A stretch of DNA of 64,000 bases from Dolomedes plantarius (lineage: Eukaryota > Arthropoda > Arachnida > Araneae > Dolomedidae), in NCBI GenBank assembly GCA_907164885.2, contig OU015501.1, forward strand, positions 20,107,631 to 20,171,630, read 5' to 3'. This document shows, piece after piece, positions 45,247 through 57,016 of this stretch (positions within the stretch are counted from its first letter, which is position 1; every line of letters begins with the position of its first letter). The position numbers were made by a program, and so were the translations under genes. The notes beneath the pieces are model-generated. The model was not told the origin of the DNA, did no database searches, and saw only the letters and a list, made by a program, of their open reading frames with translations.

Positions 45247-45844
45247 CAGTCGAACCTCCATATATCGAACTTCTCCATATCGAAATTTTCTATTTATCGA
45301 ACTCTTAGCGAATCACCATGTTCATTACATAGAAAAATTGTTTCTATATATCGAAATTTTTTTCAAGACAAATTGGGAGATTTTATTCCATTTTAGAATA
45401 AAATCTCCCAATTTTTGGCATTTGAAACAATACGTTGTGGACTTCAATTCGTGGAAAATGTCCCTGATGAAGTTTTTAGTGGACTGAATAAATACAAACA
45501 TTCTTTGAACTTTCCGCAAAACTGTCCTGTTCAGCAAGATATTTGTAGTTTTTTTTTAAAGAATGTAACTGTGATCATTGTAACCACTGTCTGCATTATT
45601 GTTTTTTTTTTTTTTTTTAAGATATGTAGTACTCAATAAATCTTTCATATTAATTCATTTTTTAGTTATTAACTTTCATTTAATGGGATTCGCATATAAA
45701 TTAGAAATGGAGTTTCGTATAGGAAAATTAGCTTTAATTTTTTTAGGAGAATTATGATAAAACTAAGCTCAATTCTATATATCGAAATTTCTATACATCG
45801 AATTTTTTCCTGCACTTTGCTACTTCGATATATGGAGGTTCGAC

Positions 45845-45846
<2 letters not shown>
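45247..45846 (+). mobile_element. pogo/Tigger deletion derivative (600 bp)
   Basis: Ends CAGTCGAACCTCCATATATC and the exact-type inverse ...GATATATGGAGGTTCGACTG, with TA on both flanks. Inside, 45415-45580 reads MAFETIRCGLQFVENVPDEV...CPVQQDICSFFLK, which looks like the C-terminal tail of a pogo-type transposase (terminal Q-x-x-I-x-x-FF). The catalytic part is deleted. Confidence 0.75.

Positions 45847-45917
<71 letters not shown>
45847..45917. repeat. (TA)n microsatellite
   Basis: Lies exactly between the pogo derivative and the next Tc1 element. Confidence 0.95.
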
Positions 45918-45920
<3 letters not shown>

Positions 45921-47126
45921 TGAAGTGCCACTGAATTAGGGATACCTACCTAGTAACGAGTTAGGCCTCCTCTGGCCTTGATAACGGCTGCCACACAACG
46001 AGGCATAGATTCAACAAGTTTCTGGAAACGTTCCACGGGAATGGCTTGCCAAATATTGGCTAAAGCTGTCCATAATTCAGTAAGGTTCTTTGGTGCTGTG
46101 TGATGGCCTTTCACGACTTGTTCCAAAACATCCCAAAGATGCTCAATAGGATTTAAGTCTGGGCTTCTAGGTCGCCAATTCATGACAGAGAAGTCAGAGG
46201 AATGCTCATCCAACAAGCCAGTAGCCAACCGGGACTTGTGAGAGGTACAGTTGTCTTGCTAAAAAACTCCATTACCGTGCGGATAACAGAACAACATAAA
46301 CGGATGGAGGTGATCACCCAGCAACTCTACGTACCGAATTGCATTGAGGGAGGTTGGTACACGCACCAAAGATCCCAAACTGTGCCACGAAAAAACACCC
46401 CAGACCATGATTGAGCCACCATGCCCTTGTACAGTTCCAGCCAGGCGTGCAGGATCCATGGCTTCATGAGCCTGACGCCATATTCTCAGCTTCCCGTCGG
46501 CGTTAAGTAGTCAGAATCGAGACTCATCACTCCATGCTACTCGTTTCCAGTCCTCTACACTCCAGTCTCTGTGCTCTCTTGCCCAGGCAAGACGTGCAGC
46601 CCGATGGCGAGTATAGAGCAATGGTACTCTCGTAGGTCGACGTCTCCCGAAACCCATACGGTGAAGCGAGCGTTGCACAGTCCGTTTACTGACTGTACGA
46701 CTGGCACCGTCATTAAACTGGGTGGTAATTTGAGCTAATGCTTGGCTTCGCTGGCTACGTACTATACGCCTGAGCCATCTCTCACCACGCACTGTCAAGG
46801 CTAATTGTCCTTTGCAGTTTGCCCGATCGCTAGTTTTTTTTTCCACCATCCATGTATTCTTGGTATACTCTTGACACTGTCGACCTTGAAAATCCTAGCT
46901 GTCTGACGATTTCGGAAATTGAATGGCCCATGCGTTGCGCACCTACGATTTGTCCGCGATCGAAGGCGTCTAAATCAGGCAGTTTACCCATACTGGCAAT
47001 TCCAGCAACTAATTCAGAACAACCACAGTACGCACTATATATGCAGTTACCACAGCGCCCTCACTTGCGCATACATGATGCGCAGCGCTACAACAATTTG
47101 CATAGGGCTTTGCTATCCCTAATTCA
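45918..47126 (-). mobile_element. Tc1-like transposon, right end truncated
   Basis: Left end CACTGAAGTGCCACTGAATT followed by AGGGATACC. On the right only TATCCCTAATTCA, about 13 bp of the inverse, survives before the giant TA tract begins. Confidence 0.85.
45950..46991 (-). pseudogene. Tc1-like transposase, DD34E, two stops and one frameshift
   Basis: Minus strand from ATG at 46991 (MGKLPDLDAFDRGQIVGAQR), HTH (SISEIVRQLGFSRSTVSRVY), frameshift in an A run at about 46842-46850, then WLRRIVRSQRSQALAQITTQ, VAWSDESRF (first Asp), an in-frame TGA near 46508, HGGSIMVWGVFSWHS, an in-frame TAG near 46256, QDNCTSHKS (second Asp) and RSPDLNPIEHLWD (Glu), ending ARGGLTRY. About 346 codons, normal for Tc1. 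Confidence 0.87.
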
Positions 47127-47178
47127 TATTATAGTATATATATATATATATGTATAATATATGTATATAAATATATAG

Positions 47179-47216
<38 letters not shown>

Positions 47217-47449
47217 ATATATATATATAGAATACTATATATATTATATATATAGATGTATATATATATAATATTATATATAGATATATCATATATATAT
47301 ATATATAATATATATATGTATATATATATATTATATATATATGTATATAGATACATATATATATAATATAGATATAATATATAATATATGTATATATATA
47401 TTATATATATATTATATATATATAATAGTATATATATACATATATATAT

Positions 47450-47489
<40 letters not shown>

Positions 47490-47674
47490 TATATAATATA
47501 ATATATATTATATATATATATAATATATATATTATATATATATATGTAATATATATAATATATAATATATAGATATATATATAATATATATATGTAATAT
47601 ATATATATATATATGTATATATATATTAATATATATCTATGTATATATATATATATATCTATATATATATATAT

Positions 47675-47735
<61 letters not shown>

Positions 47736-47756
47736 TATATATATATATATAATATA

Positions 47757-47793
<37 letters not shown>

Positions 47794-47846
47794 CATATAT
47801 TATATATATCTATGTAATATATATAATATATATATATAATAATATA

Positions 47847-47889
<43 letters not shown>

Positions 47890-47924
47890 GATATATAAAT
47901 TATATATATATATATGTATAATAA

Positions 47925-47994
<70 letters not shown>

Positions 47995-48017
47995 TTATGT
48001 ATATATATATATATATT

Positions 48018-48083
<66 letters not shown>

Positions 48084-48091
48084 TATATTTA

Positions 48092-48145
<54 letters not shown>

Positions 48146-48191
48146 TATATATGCATATATATATATATATATACATATCTATATATACATA

Positions 48192-48287
<96 letters not shown>
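47127..48287. repeat. Giant TA-rich microsatellite, 1.16 kb
   Basis: Alternating TA with scattered TG, AA, TT and TC interruptions. All Ile-Tyr reading frames across it are meaningless. It begins at the truncated Tc1 end and ends exactly at a Tigger terminus. Confidence 0.97.
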
Positions 48288-48289
<2 letters not shown>

Positions 48290-49775
48290 GTGGTACCTCC
48301 GAAAAGCGGACAGTCACGGGACCAAAAGTTTTGTCCGTTATTAGGAGGTGTCCGCTATTGGGAGGACAACCTTTTTATAAAAAAGTTTTTGCTGTTCTGT
48401 TTGACATCTGAATGAAAATTACGGCTGCAATTTTAATTAAAAATCAAAAAGTAATTAGGCAAGAAAAGAATAACTGTTTACTACATTACCTTTTAATTGT
48501 GTGATAATCCTTTTATCTTGCATTAAATAATCCCAAAATACGATGTATAGTAGCTAAATTATTTTAATTACTGCTAAAAAATCTCTTAACAAAGTGTGAT
48601 TTCTCTTTTTTACACAACAAACCTGTTTTTCAAGATGAATCTTCATAGGAATTAGCTTTGCAAGTCCCTCCGAATCTTCATTGTTCAGAAAGGAATGCTT
48701 TAGTTGTTCGCTGTATTTCAGTGCTTCCGAATAATCTTTGATTTTGCAGTCTTCCATTAGCGATTCCTCATCATCATCCTCAGAAAGGGCCAGTGCTTCA
48801 GTGGTGGCCCGATGAATGAAATTGGAAACACGCAGGTTTTTTTTCCTCAACGGATAAATCGTCATCGATCTTGACTTCCTCTTCAACGCTGACATTGAAT
48901 CCAAATTGGCTATTAGATCCACAAGTTCTTTTTTGCTTTTTTCGGTAGCACTGTCAGTTGCCATTTCACTTGTACTAAAAAATCCAGTCTTCTTAAAACA
49001 TTTTAGAACGCACCCAGGTTCCATCTTTTTAAGGGCTGACGTAGTCCAGGAAATTTCATCCAAAACAGACACCGATTTTGCCAACTCTTCACTGGATTTG
49101 CAGGAGAGAATCCGTGAAAGCACATGTCTCAGAAGCAGCTTTCTGTATCGTACTTTAAAGCTGGGGATAATTCCCTGATCAAGTGACTGTAGCATCGAAG
49201 TGGGTAGGAGTCAAGAAAATTAAATTAACACTTTTTAGCTTTAAATCATCAGGATGGGAAGTAGCATTGTCCATGAACAGATTCATTTTTCTCTTTTTAT
49301 TTTTTATTTTGTTGTCTAACTCCACCAACTAATCGCTCATTATCTCAGTGGTTATCCACGCTTTCTTATTTGACTTCCACGAAACATTAAATTTTCGCAC
49401 ATTAATGTTCTTGAAACATCTAGGCTGCTTAGCTTTTCCAATAACAATTGGAGTTTTGAAGTCTCCCAGCATGTTGCAACGCAGCAAAAGAGTGAGCCGC
49501 TCTTTTGAAATTTTCCCGCCACTACATTTTTCACCCTTAAAACATAAGGTCTTGTCCGGAAGGACGCGCCAAAAGAGGCCACAATCATCGGCATTGAAAA
49601 TGTCTCTGTCATCATATCCTTTGCACAAAGATTTAAGCTTTCCGATCTAATCTGTTACTTTATTTGAATTTACAAATTTTTCTTCACCTCAAATCTGCTT
49701 AAAAAATATGTTGTGACGTGTCTGGAATTTTTCCATCCATCCATTTGATGCGTTAAAAGTTTCTAATTTTGAAAT
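48288..49775 (-). mobile_element. Tigger (pogo superfamily) remnant
   Basis: Starts CAGTGGTACCTCCGAAAAGC after TA, a Tigger-type terminal repeat, here the 3' end of the transposase gene. The other end is missing: the frame stops at 49775, where a Tc1 is inserted, and does not resume beyond it. Confidence 0.8.
48554..49775 (-). pseudogene. Tigger/Jerky-type DDE transposase remnant
   Basis: From the 5' side: TFNASNGWMEKFQTRHNIFF (end of the CENP-B-like HTH), GYDDRDIFNADDCGLFWRVL (first Asp), KCSGGKISKERLTLLLRCNM, KQPRCFKNINV, SNKKAWITTEI, stop, NLFMDNATSHPDDLKLKSVN (second Asp), then MLQSLDQGIIPSFKVRYRKL (third Asp region). A 213-codon C-terminal part ends at 48554. Order and motifs are those of Tigger/JRK proteins. 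Broken by stops and at least one shift, N-terminus gone. Confidence 0.83.
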
Positions 49776-50009
49776 ACACTGCTGGCCACTGTAAATGCAA
49801 CACCCTGAAGGAAACATGCAAATAACATGAAATTTACAACATGCATTAGCGGAGGTGAGATATGCAAATGATTAGAATTTCAGCGCAGACGCACATCACG
49901 CGCGCCTGTGGCGCCACTTCAAAGCGCTATTTAAGGCTTGGAGATTTCGACGATTTCAAGTTCAGCAATTGTGTTTTTCTTGTGGTCTTTTCAAAAAAAA
50001 CGACCAATT

Positions 50010-50428
50010 ATGCCTCGTCGAAAACAGCGATCATCTTTTGATCAAGTATCCGAGTTCGACAGAGGAAGGATAGTGGCCTACCGAGATTGTGGATTATCTT
50101 TCAGGAAAATCGGTAGTCGTGTTGGACGAAACCAAACAACTGTAATGCGAATATGTGATCGTTGGATGCAGGAGGGTACGTTCGATCGTACGTACGATCG
50201 ATCGCATCCACCTCAGCGCACCACTTCACGTGATGACAGGCAAATTGTGCACATGGCAGTGACGGATCGCTCAGTCACATCACGAACCATAGCACAGCAC
50301 ATGCAGTCTGTAACGCATCATCCAGTGTCTGCGCGTACCATTCGACGCCGTTTACAGCAGAGTGGTCTGTCCTCAAGACGTCCATTGCTTTGTCTACCCT
50401 TGACACAGGACCACAGACGTCTCCGCCA
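50010..50428 (+). pseudogene. Tc1 transposase, N-terminal half of split copy
   Basis: MPRRKQRSSFDQVSEFDRGR through RRRLQQSGLSSRRPLLCLPL and TQDHRRLR, open up to the LTR. It carries the HTH but no catalytic residues. Compared with the copy at 14721, codons around 50178-50205 read TFDRTYDRS in place of KTDRRVRS because of a palindromic insertion or conversion. Confidence 0.85.
50182..50201. repeat. 20-bp perfect palindrome in the Tc1 coding region
   Basis: TCGATCGTACGTACGATCGA is self-complementary over all 20 bases. The other Tc1 copy has ordinary sequence at this position. Confidence 0.9.
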
Positions 50429-51083
50429 CTATGAAGACGTGGCCCATAGCAACTTAAAACAAACTTGGTGAAAGAAGTTAAACACGAAACGGAATAATTC
50501 GAGAAGGGAACTTGCTTACAAATGTACAAAAGGTTTTATTAAACCTTAATATTTACAAAACATTATTTATTACAATAATTTCCCTGGCTAACACAAGCCA
50601 AATATTATCCACGGTCTCTGTTCCAACTAGAGCAAACCCGTGCAATCTCTCAGAGATTAATAGGCTTTTCGCCGTCACAGACCCGACGCACTCCAGCGAT
50701 GTTGGTCTAACAAGTCGATGAGCTAAAAATCCGTCCAGACAAAGAAGGGGAGTCCTTTTATACTTCGTCCAATTTTCCAGAAGACTCCACCAATTGCTGG
50801 AACACTCTGTACTTCCGGGGCCGATGGGGGTCACTTCCGCCCGCGCCGACCCTTTGAAGAATGCCTGAAATCCATTTGGCCCGGAACATACTCCATTGTT
50901 ATCTAATTGAATGCCGTCGCTGATCTGCAACATACGTGCTGACTGCGGGGAGAAGAAAAGAATGTTATTTGGCGACTTTTGCACATTAGAGTTCCTTTTG
51001 ATGTACCTGCAACACATGTGGGAAACTCATCAATTCTACCGGTTGTGTCGAAATGAGAGGTGTGCCGTGTCAACGACATGACA
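50429..51083 (-). repeat. 3' LTR of provirus D
   Basis: Plus strand CTATGAAGACGTGGCCCATA...CGACATGACA. Matches 55715-56375 closely, with about ten small indels and a few substitutions. On the minus strand begins TGTCATGTCG. Confidence 0.9.
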
Positions 51084-52653
51084 GCTCCTCCCCCCATCAA
51101 GACTTTTAAGCAATTAACAGGCTAAAGTCACGGGTGTACGTCCAAACGAGGTAATCCTTCGGAGAGGTCTTTCACAACAATGGCTTGTTTGAGCCCTATC
51201 TTGATGGCTTAATACCAGACCTACCGCGCACTCGAAACTCTAACACAAACCCCTTCTTAGTACTCAGTTCGAGAGCCTACCAGTCAAAACTTCGTCTCTA
51301 CACATTATGTTGACACATCAGAAACATTTTATAGCGGTTACAAAAAGAATAAACACAATCATACACTGAAATAACTTCTACTCACAACTTCTTAAAACAT
51401 GAGATTAAAACACCGCTACCATACTTATATAAAAACATACAGTCACTTAACACTTATTGACATGCTAAAATTTCCAATCATTTTACACATAATCAGTTTA
51501 CATAAAACTTGGAACCTTTAACAATAGTACTTACAACTTCACCCTAAAAATTCAACACAATGATAACTTACAACCTGCTCGTCAAACGACTCACAGTTTT
51601 CTTAAATTTTTCCGTTTAGTCGTTGGTTCACAACTGACTCAACCACTAGAATTTACACAATTCATTTGGACTTTCCTTTGTCCGTTCATCCTGAACCAAA
51701 CATGACAATAGGCAAAACCGCCTCACTTTCCATTCACGGAACAAAACAACTATTAGACATAAAATAATACCAAAATAAAAATAAAAACTTAACTAATTTT
51801 CGCTGTGAAACGCAATACAAATCTTTAAATAATTTCCATAATCCAATAATCAAAACTAATTGGTCCACTTACTTATGGATGCACAAACAAATTAAAACTT
51901 AATTACTAAGATTTCATCACAATGGATTAATTTCCTCCATTCTTAGGTTACGAATTTACCATCATACCTAACGTAATACACCTCATTACAATATAATACA
52001 TTCAATTTTTAGGTTACGAATTTACCATTATACCTAACGTAATACACTTCATTACAATAGAACACATTCATTTTCTTAACTAGGTATTCACACTCACAAC
52101 CAATTTAATACATTTCATCACTATAATTTAATAACCTTAATTTTCTAAGTTATGCAATTACAACAATACCAAATTTAATACATTTCATCAACAGGTTATT
52201 AAAATACATTCCTTAAGTTAAGTAAATACCCTCAAAATCTCATCAGAGTATTTACATTTTCCCACAATTTTATTCCTTTAATTTTGGAATTATCCTCCTC
52301 GAAGCATCTCGCTTACGCTGCATTTTCATGGAAACCCTTTCATTCGGCCTCCTAAAATCAACCTGTCCAATACTCTTCGCCCTCGCGAAAATTTTCAATT
52401 TTCGGTTTTGTCTCAGTCTTCCGAAATTGCTAGGTTGCCTTCCTGAGTATTTCTTACCCATTTTTATTTTGAATTTAACGGAATACTTCTTCCCCTAAAT
52501 TTCCTCTTAAATTTTACAAAACCCTGGCTTCCCGCCTTTTCTCTATGCCTTACGCAATTCGGCGTCCTAAATGCTACCAGAAGTAATTCCCGTTTTAGCA
52601 CATTAGCCCTGAGTTTCCCAACCTTGGTAACCTCCTGGTCCAACTGTCCCTAA
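51084..52653 (-). other. Non-coding interior of provirus D
   Basis: AT-rich, with diverged repeats of TTAGGTTACGAATTTACCAT...TAACGTAATACAC near 51945-52170. No pol motif. Begins with the polypurine tract at about 51084-51098. Confidence 0.7.
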
Positions 52654-53363
52654 TCAGGCTCGCTGTCCTTCCCTCATCCAAATTCCCCATTCTCCGTAAT
52701 CCAATAGGTACCTCCGTAAAATAATAGGATAATTTCGCAGTTTATCCCTTCCGCAGCTATTCTCCGCAAACTTTAAATTTCTCCCACTACAAGGGCTCAC
52801 CATTCGGCTCCGTAACTTTCCCGGTGTACCCGTGAGTCGTTTCGGACTCCTCAGTGGAAATCCCTTTTTTCCGGAGTACCTATTCTTTAAGGCACGAGTC
52901 GAGAAACCCTTCTCTTTACTGCTTTTAATTTTCCCGCGAAATTTGCACGGAACGACTCCTACAGATAAGAAAGTCTTATCTCTGGACTCAACATAATGGT
53001 CGTTGATATTTACCTCACTCGCGTCCCCTGTCTCCGCATAATAGCCCGTGGTCATTATCTGAACCTCGTTTTCCCCCTCTCTGGACACAACATCCAGTTT
53101 TTCCCCTCTTGCAAATGAGCGAGTGAAAATCTTCTATGCTCTGGGGCAAAGTGGATCCTGAACTATTAAGGTTTCCGGTTTCGGAGTTACTCTCAGGCAA
53201 ACTAACTGCAAGTCCCCTTTGTTGTCGCAAACGGAAAAGTTCGCCCCTTTCGACTAATGGAGAATCACTCTCCTCTATTGTCTGGCTCGCCTTCGACTAT
53301 GTTTTGTTCAGTCTCTTAGCTTGGCTCCGCGTAAAAAATCGCATTTATTGGAGCACTATTTAA
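52654..53363 (-). pseudogene. Spacer coding region of provirus D, unknown product
   Basis: Minus-strand frames 53230-53015 and 53088-52654. The latter is Arg/Lys/Ser-rich (KFRGKIKSSKEKGFSTRALK, RSPKRLTGTPGKLRSRMVSP) with no catalytic motif. Sits after the protease where pol would begin. Comparable in position to 15930-16973 of element F. Function not recognised. Confidence 0.4.
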
Positions 53364-53374
53364 TTTTTTCTCAA

Positions 53375-54018
53375 TTAACTCAGCGGTTTTATTTCCCAGC
53401 AGATAATAACCCTGGTCAACCCCGTTCGGTATGACCGCCGCTTTTGTCCAGACACTCCCAAAATCACTCTCATTTTGAACCAAGCCAAAGGCAAACAAAT
53501 ACATTTATCGTCCAGAGGTTGTCTTACCCAAGTGACTTCTCCTATCAGGTCCTCATTCGTCACCCATGACCTATCACATAGATCAATTTCCGCCCCCGTG
53601 TCCCTCAAATATTGTCTGGGTACACCGTTAATTACCGCCTTTTTCAAGTAAGGATTAAAGCAACTGCTTAGTTCTACCTCTGTCACGACATGGTTAATTA
53701 CTTCGCCTTTCTTTGAATTTTTTTGGTATTTCGGGCACTCCTCTTGAAATGCCCAGTTTCCCCGCAAAAATAACAAGTCAAAGCCTTTTTCCTCTCATAT
53801 GACTGCTCTTTTCGCCAATTCGTGTTACTCGTTTCCTCATTTTTATTTCCTACCTCTGATTTAGATTTACTCACGTCTTTATTTTTGCCGTAAGTCTGAC
53901 CTTTTGTTTTTTCCTGGCCCGGTTTTTTTCCCATAACCTTTTCTCTTGTTTTTTTTCCATTTTGGTGTACGCTTTCATATTTGTCGCACTTATCCATGAT
54001 TATAGATACATTCTTCAA
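53375..54018 (-). pseudogene. Nucleocapsid zinc knuckle and protease of provirus D
   Basis: 54018-53698 is Lys/Glu-rich and ends KKALTCYFCGETGHFKRS; the CCHC knuckle (CYFC-GETG-H) needs its last Cys, which lies in the neighbouring frame (ECPKYQKN), so a shift occurs here. The frame 53776-53375 continues to VPRQYLRDTGAEIDLCDRSW, the Asp-Thr-Gly-Ala protease signature, and WVRQPLDDKCICLPLAWF. Confidence 0.75.
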
Positions 54019-54444
54019 CTCGTCCCAATCTTCTACATATTTTTCCCTAATTCCATCGGGACGCGTTTTTTTTAATTTGTTCCGTGACCATTAGCTCTTT
54101 CAAAGCCTCGAAATCGCTAACGTCACTGACTCAAGCCAATTTTCCAAATATCCTTTTAACTCATAAGCTAGGTCGGACCACAATGCTCCCGGTTTCCTCT
54201 GATGGGGTTAGGAACTTGGCACGCAAAGCACCCGTGCCTAGTCTGAACCGTTTTAATAAACAGCGATTTTATGTGAGGGTAATCGTACCCTTTTTCTCCC
54301 GGTTCCTTCACAATAATTTCTGATATTTTCAACTGGTAATAGCGGAATCATTTGACTGACCCAATTGATAGAGGGCACCTTTGCTTTTTCCGCTTGTCAT
54401 TTCGAAAAAACATAAGGAACAGCGTTATATCTCCTGAGAGGGGG

Positions 54445-54819
54445 TCAAATTTGGGGACCAAATCTCTCAAAACTGGTTCGAAAACCTCTATCTGTCTCTA
54501 AGTTAGAGCTGTTCGAGCTTACACTGCTCGTTTCGACAGTACACTGGATGCGCATTTTTTCCCAACTCAAAACCGCCCTATCAGCCTCTAGCTGTTGCCT
54601 ATAGCCTCTTGCTGTTCTTTCTCGGCGGACACTATCAGCCTCTTGCTGTTCTATTATCGATTCTATAAATGCTTCAATTCCATTTTCTTTGAAATCGGAT
54701 GCCCCCATAATTTTATTTGCAAGCACTAACTTTTTGTCGTTTACCGACACCTCAGTATCAAATTCCTCGGCCAAAGCCAAGAGGACATTTTTAGTCTGTC
54801 TGCACAGAAAAGCTTCCAT
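54445..54819 (-). CDS. Gag N-terminal part of provirus D
   Basis: 124 codons: MEAFLCRQTKNVLLALAEEF ... NKIMGASDFKENGIEAFIES, then a charged helix (QQEADSVRRERTARGYRQQL EADRAVLSWEKMRIQ) and a Ser/Asn stretch. The small N-terminal helical domain followed by a coiled coil is like that of the element F gag. Gag continues in other frames toward 54019 with lesions. Confidence 0.65.
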   Translation of the reverse strand: MEAFLCRQTKNVLLALAEEFDTEVSVNDKKLVLANKIMGASDFKENGIEAFIESIIEQQEADSVRRERTARGYRQQLEADRAVLSWEKMRIQCTVETSSVSSNSSNLETDRGFRTSFERFGPQI

Positions 54820-54971
54820 TTTTTTGTATTAACCTAACCGGTCACCCCTAGTACCGTAACACAACTTTCCCGGTCTAGAATACACTAGCTACACATATAC
54901 AATATCCTAGCACTTTAAAAATTAGGCATATATCACCTGCTACCAATACGTCTAAAATATAGCAACCAAAA

Positions 54972-55214
54972 TCACACTAGAACATATATCACACTAGAAC
55001 GTATGTCACACTAGAACATGTATCACACTAGAACATATATTACACTAGAACATGTATCCCTCTAGAACATGTATCCCTCTAGAACATGTATCCCTCTTAG
55101 AAAATATATATCACACTAGAACATATATTACACTAGAACATGTATCCCTCTAGAACATATATCACACTAGAACATATATTACACTAGAACATGTATCCCT
55201 CTAGAACATATATC
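54972..55214. repeat. Minisatellite in the leader of provirus D, about 14 copies of 17-18 bp
   Basis: Units ACACTAGAACATATATC and CCCTCTAGAACATGTATC alternate; TAGAA recurs about every 17-18 bases. Lies between the primer site and gag. Confidence 0.9.
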
Positions 55215-55714
55215 ATTCATATCAAACGTTTTAAAATATTTATAACCTATATCACCATATACACATATAAATATTCTTATAGCACAATTCAAACAACGTC
55301 TCCCAAACTGAGTACCGTTTTTTCTTCTGCACAAACGTGCTGTGAGATTCCGTATGGATTACTCACACATACCTTGATTACCACTAATCAAAATTCTATC
55401 TTCCCTAAGGGATTTTTAGTTTTCCCAAACTAATTTTTATTTCATGCGCCTGGCGACTTAAACTCAGACCTCTCTAAAAAGATTTCGAATGGACTCACCT
55501 TCTTATTCGTTGCATCCAGCTCGACCCGCTGATTGGCTTTCTCTCCAAGGTGTCACTCTTTTTAGGCTGTTCGTCTTGCTTCTATCACTAGTCTCCGTGC
55601 TGCTCCCCGATCAGTTGAAGACTCCACTTCTCGATCCTATGGAACTGCGAGCCCTGTCCTTCGTGACTCGAATTCCGATTTGCTCCGGAATAATCACACC
55701 GGAACTGCCACCAG
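55215..55714 (-). other. Remaining leader of provirus D with primer-site candidate
   Basis: Next to the 5' LTR the minus strand reads C then TGGTGGCAGTTCCGGTGTGA, beginning with the TGG expected of a primer-binding site. tRNA identity not assigned. No gene. Confidence 0.55.
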
Positions 55715-56375
55715 CTATGAAGACGTGGCCCATAGCGACTTAAAACAAACTTGGTGAAACAAGTTGAAAAACACGAAACGGAATAATTCGGAAGGGAAAC
55801 TTGCTTACAAATGTACAAAAGGTTTATTAAACCTTAATATTTACAAAACATTATTTATTACAATAATTTCCCTGGCATAACACAAGCCAAATATCATTAT
55901 CCACGGTCTCTGTTCAACCAGAGCAAACCCGTGCAATCTCTCAAGAGATTAATAGGCTTTCGCCGTCACAGACCCGACGCACTCCAGCGATGTCGGTCTA
56001 ACAAGTCGATGAGCTAAAAATCCGTCCAGACAAAGAAGGGGAGTCCTTTTATACTTCGTCCAATTTTCCAGAAGACTCCACCAATTGCTGGAACACTCTG
56101 TACTTCCGGGGCCGATGGGGGTCACTTCCGCCCGTGCCGACCCTTTGAAGAATACCTGAAATCCATTGGACCGGGGCATACTCCATTGTTATCTAATTGA
56201 ATGCCGTCGCTGATCTGCAACATACGTGCTGACTGCGGGGAGAAGAAAAGAATGTTATTTTGGCGACTTTTGCACATTAGAGTTCCTTTGATGTACCTGC
56301 AACACATGTGGGAAACTCATCAATTCCACCGGCTGTGTCGAAATGAGAGGTGTGCCGATGTCAAACGACATGACA
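55715..56375 (-). repeat. 5' LTR of provirus D
   Basis: Second copy of 50429-51083. Followed on the plus strand by T and then the duplicated CGCCA. Confidence 0.9.
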
Positions 56376-56381
56376 TCGCCA

Positions 56382-57016
56382 ATGGTGCGATGACAGAAGG
56401 ATGTGGACGGCAGAAATGGAATGAATTGTCTTTACCTGACGAGCACGCTTATCGGTATGCAACACCACGATGGTCGCATTCGAGTCTGAGACACCGGGTG
56501 AAGAGAGGATGCTGCTGACAGCTGCGTTTAGCACCACCCACACTGGTCCTGCACACGGGTATTATGTATGGGGCGGTATTGGATATCACTCTAGCACACA
56601 TCTAGTACTCATTGACGGTACTTTAAACAGCCAGCGCTACATCTCCGAGGTGTGAGAGCCAGTTGTCCTTCCTTACCTTTAGGGCTTGCCACAGCCATAT
56701 TTCACAGGATAATGCGCGACCACACGTGGCACGCATGTCAACGGTTCTTCGTGCAATCGCCAGATTGAATTGCTACCCTGGCCGCCTCGCTCTTATGGAT
56801 CTTTCGCCGATAGAAAACATGTGGTCCATGGTTGCTCTTCGAGTGACCCAGATTCCAAAATATCCCCAAGCTTGCCACAGCACGATCAACTTTGGCAACG
56901 TGTGGAAGATGCTTGGTCTGCTGTAACCCCAAGACCTCATCCACAGTCTCTTTGAATCAATGCCGAGGCGTGTGGCAGCGGTGATGTCCAACAATGGCGG
57001 CTACTCTGGCTACTGA
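56382..57016 (+). pseudogene. Tc1 transposase, C-terminal half of split copy
   Basis: Continues from WCDDRRMWTAEMEWNELSL and includes recognisable but frame-shifted ARPHVARM, PWPPRS, SPIENMWSMVALR and MPRRVAAV. About a dozen or more 1-2-base indels relative to 15127-15761, whereas the left arm has almost none. Confidence 0.8.

Larger units (their letters stand above)
50429..56375 (-). mobile_element. Gypsy provirus D, non-autonomous (gag-protease only)
   Basis: 5.95 kb on the minus strand, inserted in a Tc1 with CGCCA repeated on both sides (50424-50428 and 56377-56381). Paired LTRs of 655-661 bp, a polypurine tract (GATGGGGGGAGGAGC, minus strand) directly before the 3' LTR, and a TGGTGGCAGTTCC primer-site candidate one base after the 5' LTR. 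Encodes Gag and protease. No RT, RNase H or integrase motif anywhere in the 4.6-kb interior. Confidence 0.85.

Noticed and set aside
42503..48415. Many open frames made of Ile-Tyr repeats on both strands
   Set aside because: They are direct translations of (TA)n and related microsatellites; no start context, domain or neighbour supports a protein.
54972..55214. Short repeats with regular spacing, considered as a CRISPR array
   Set aside because: Units are contiguous with no unique spacers, the context is a eukaryotic LTR element, and no cas genes exist.
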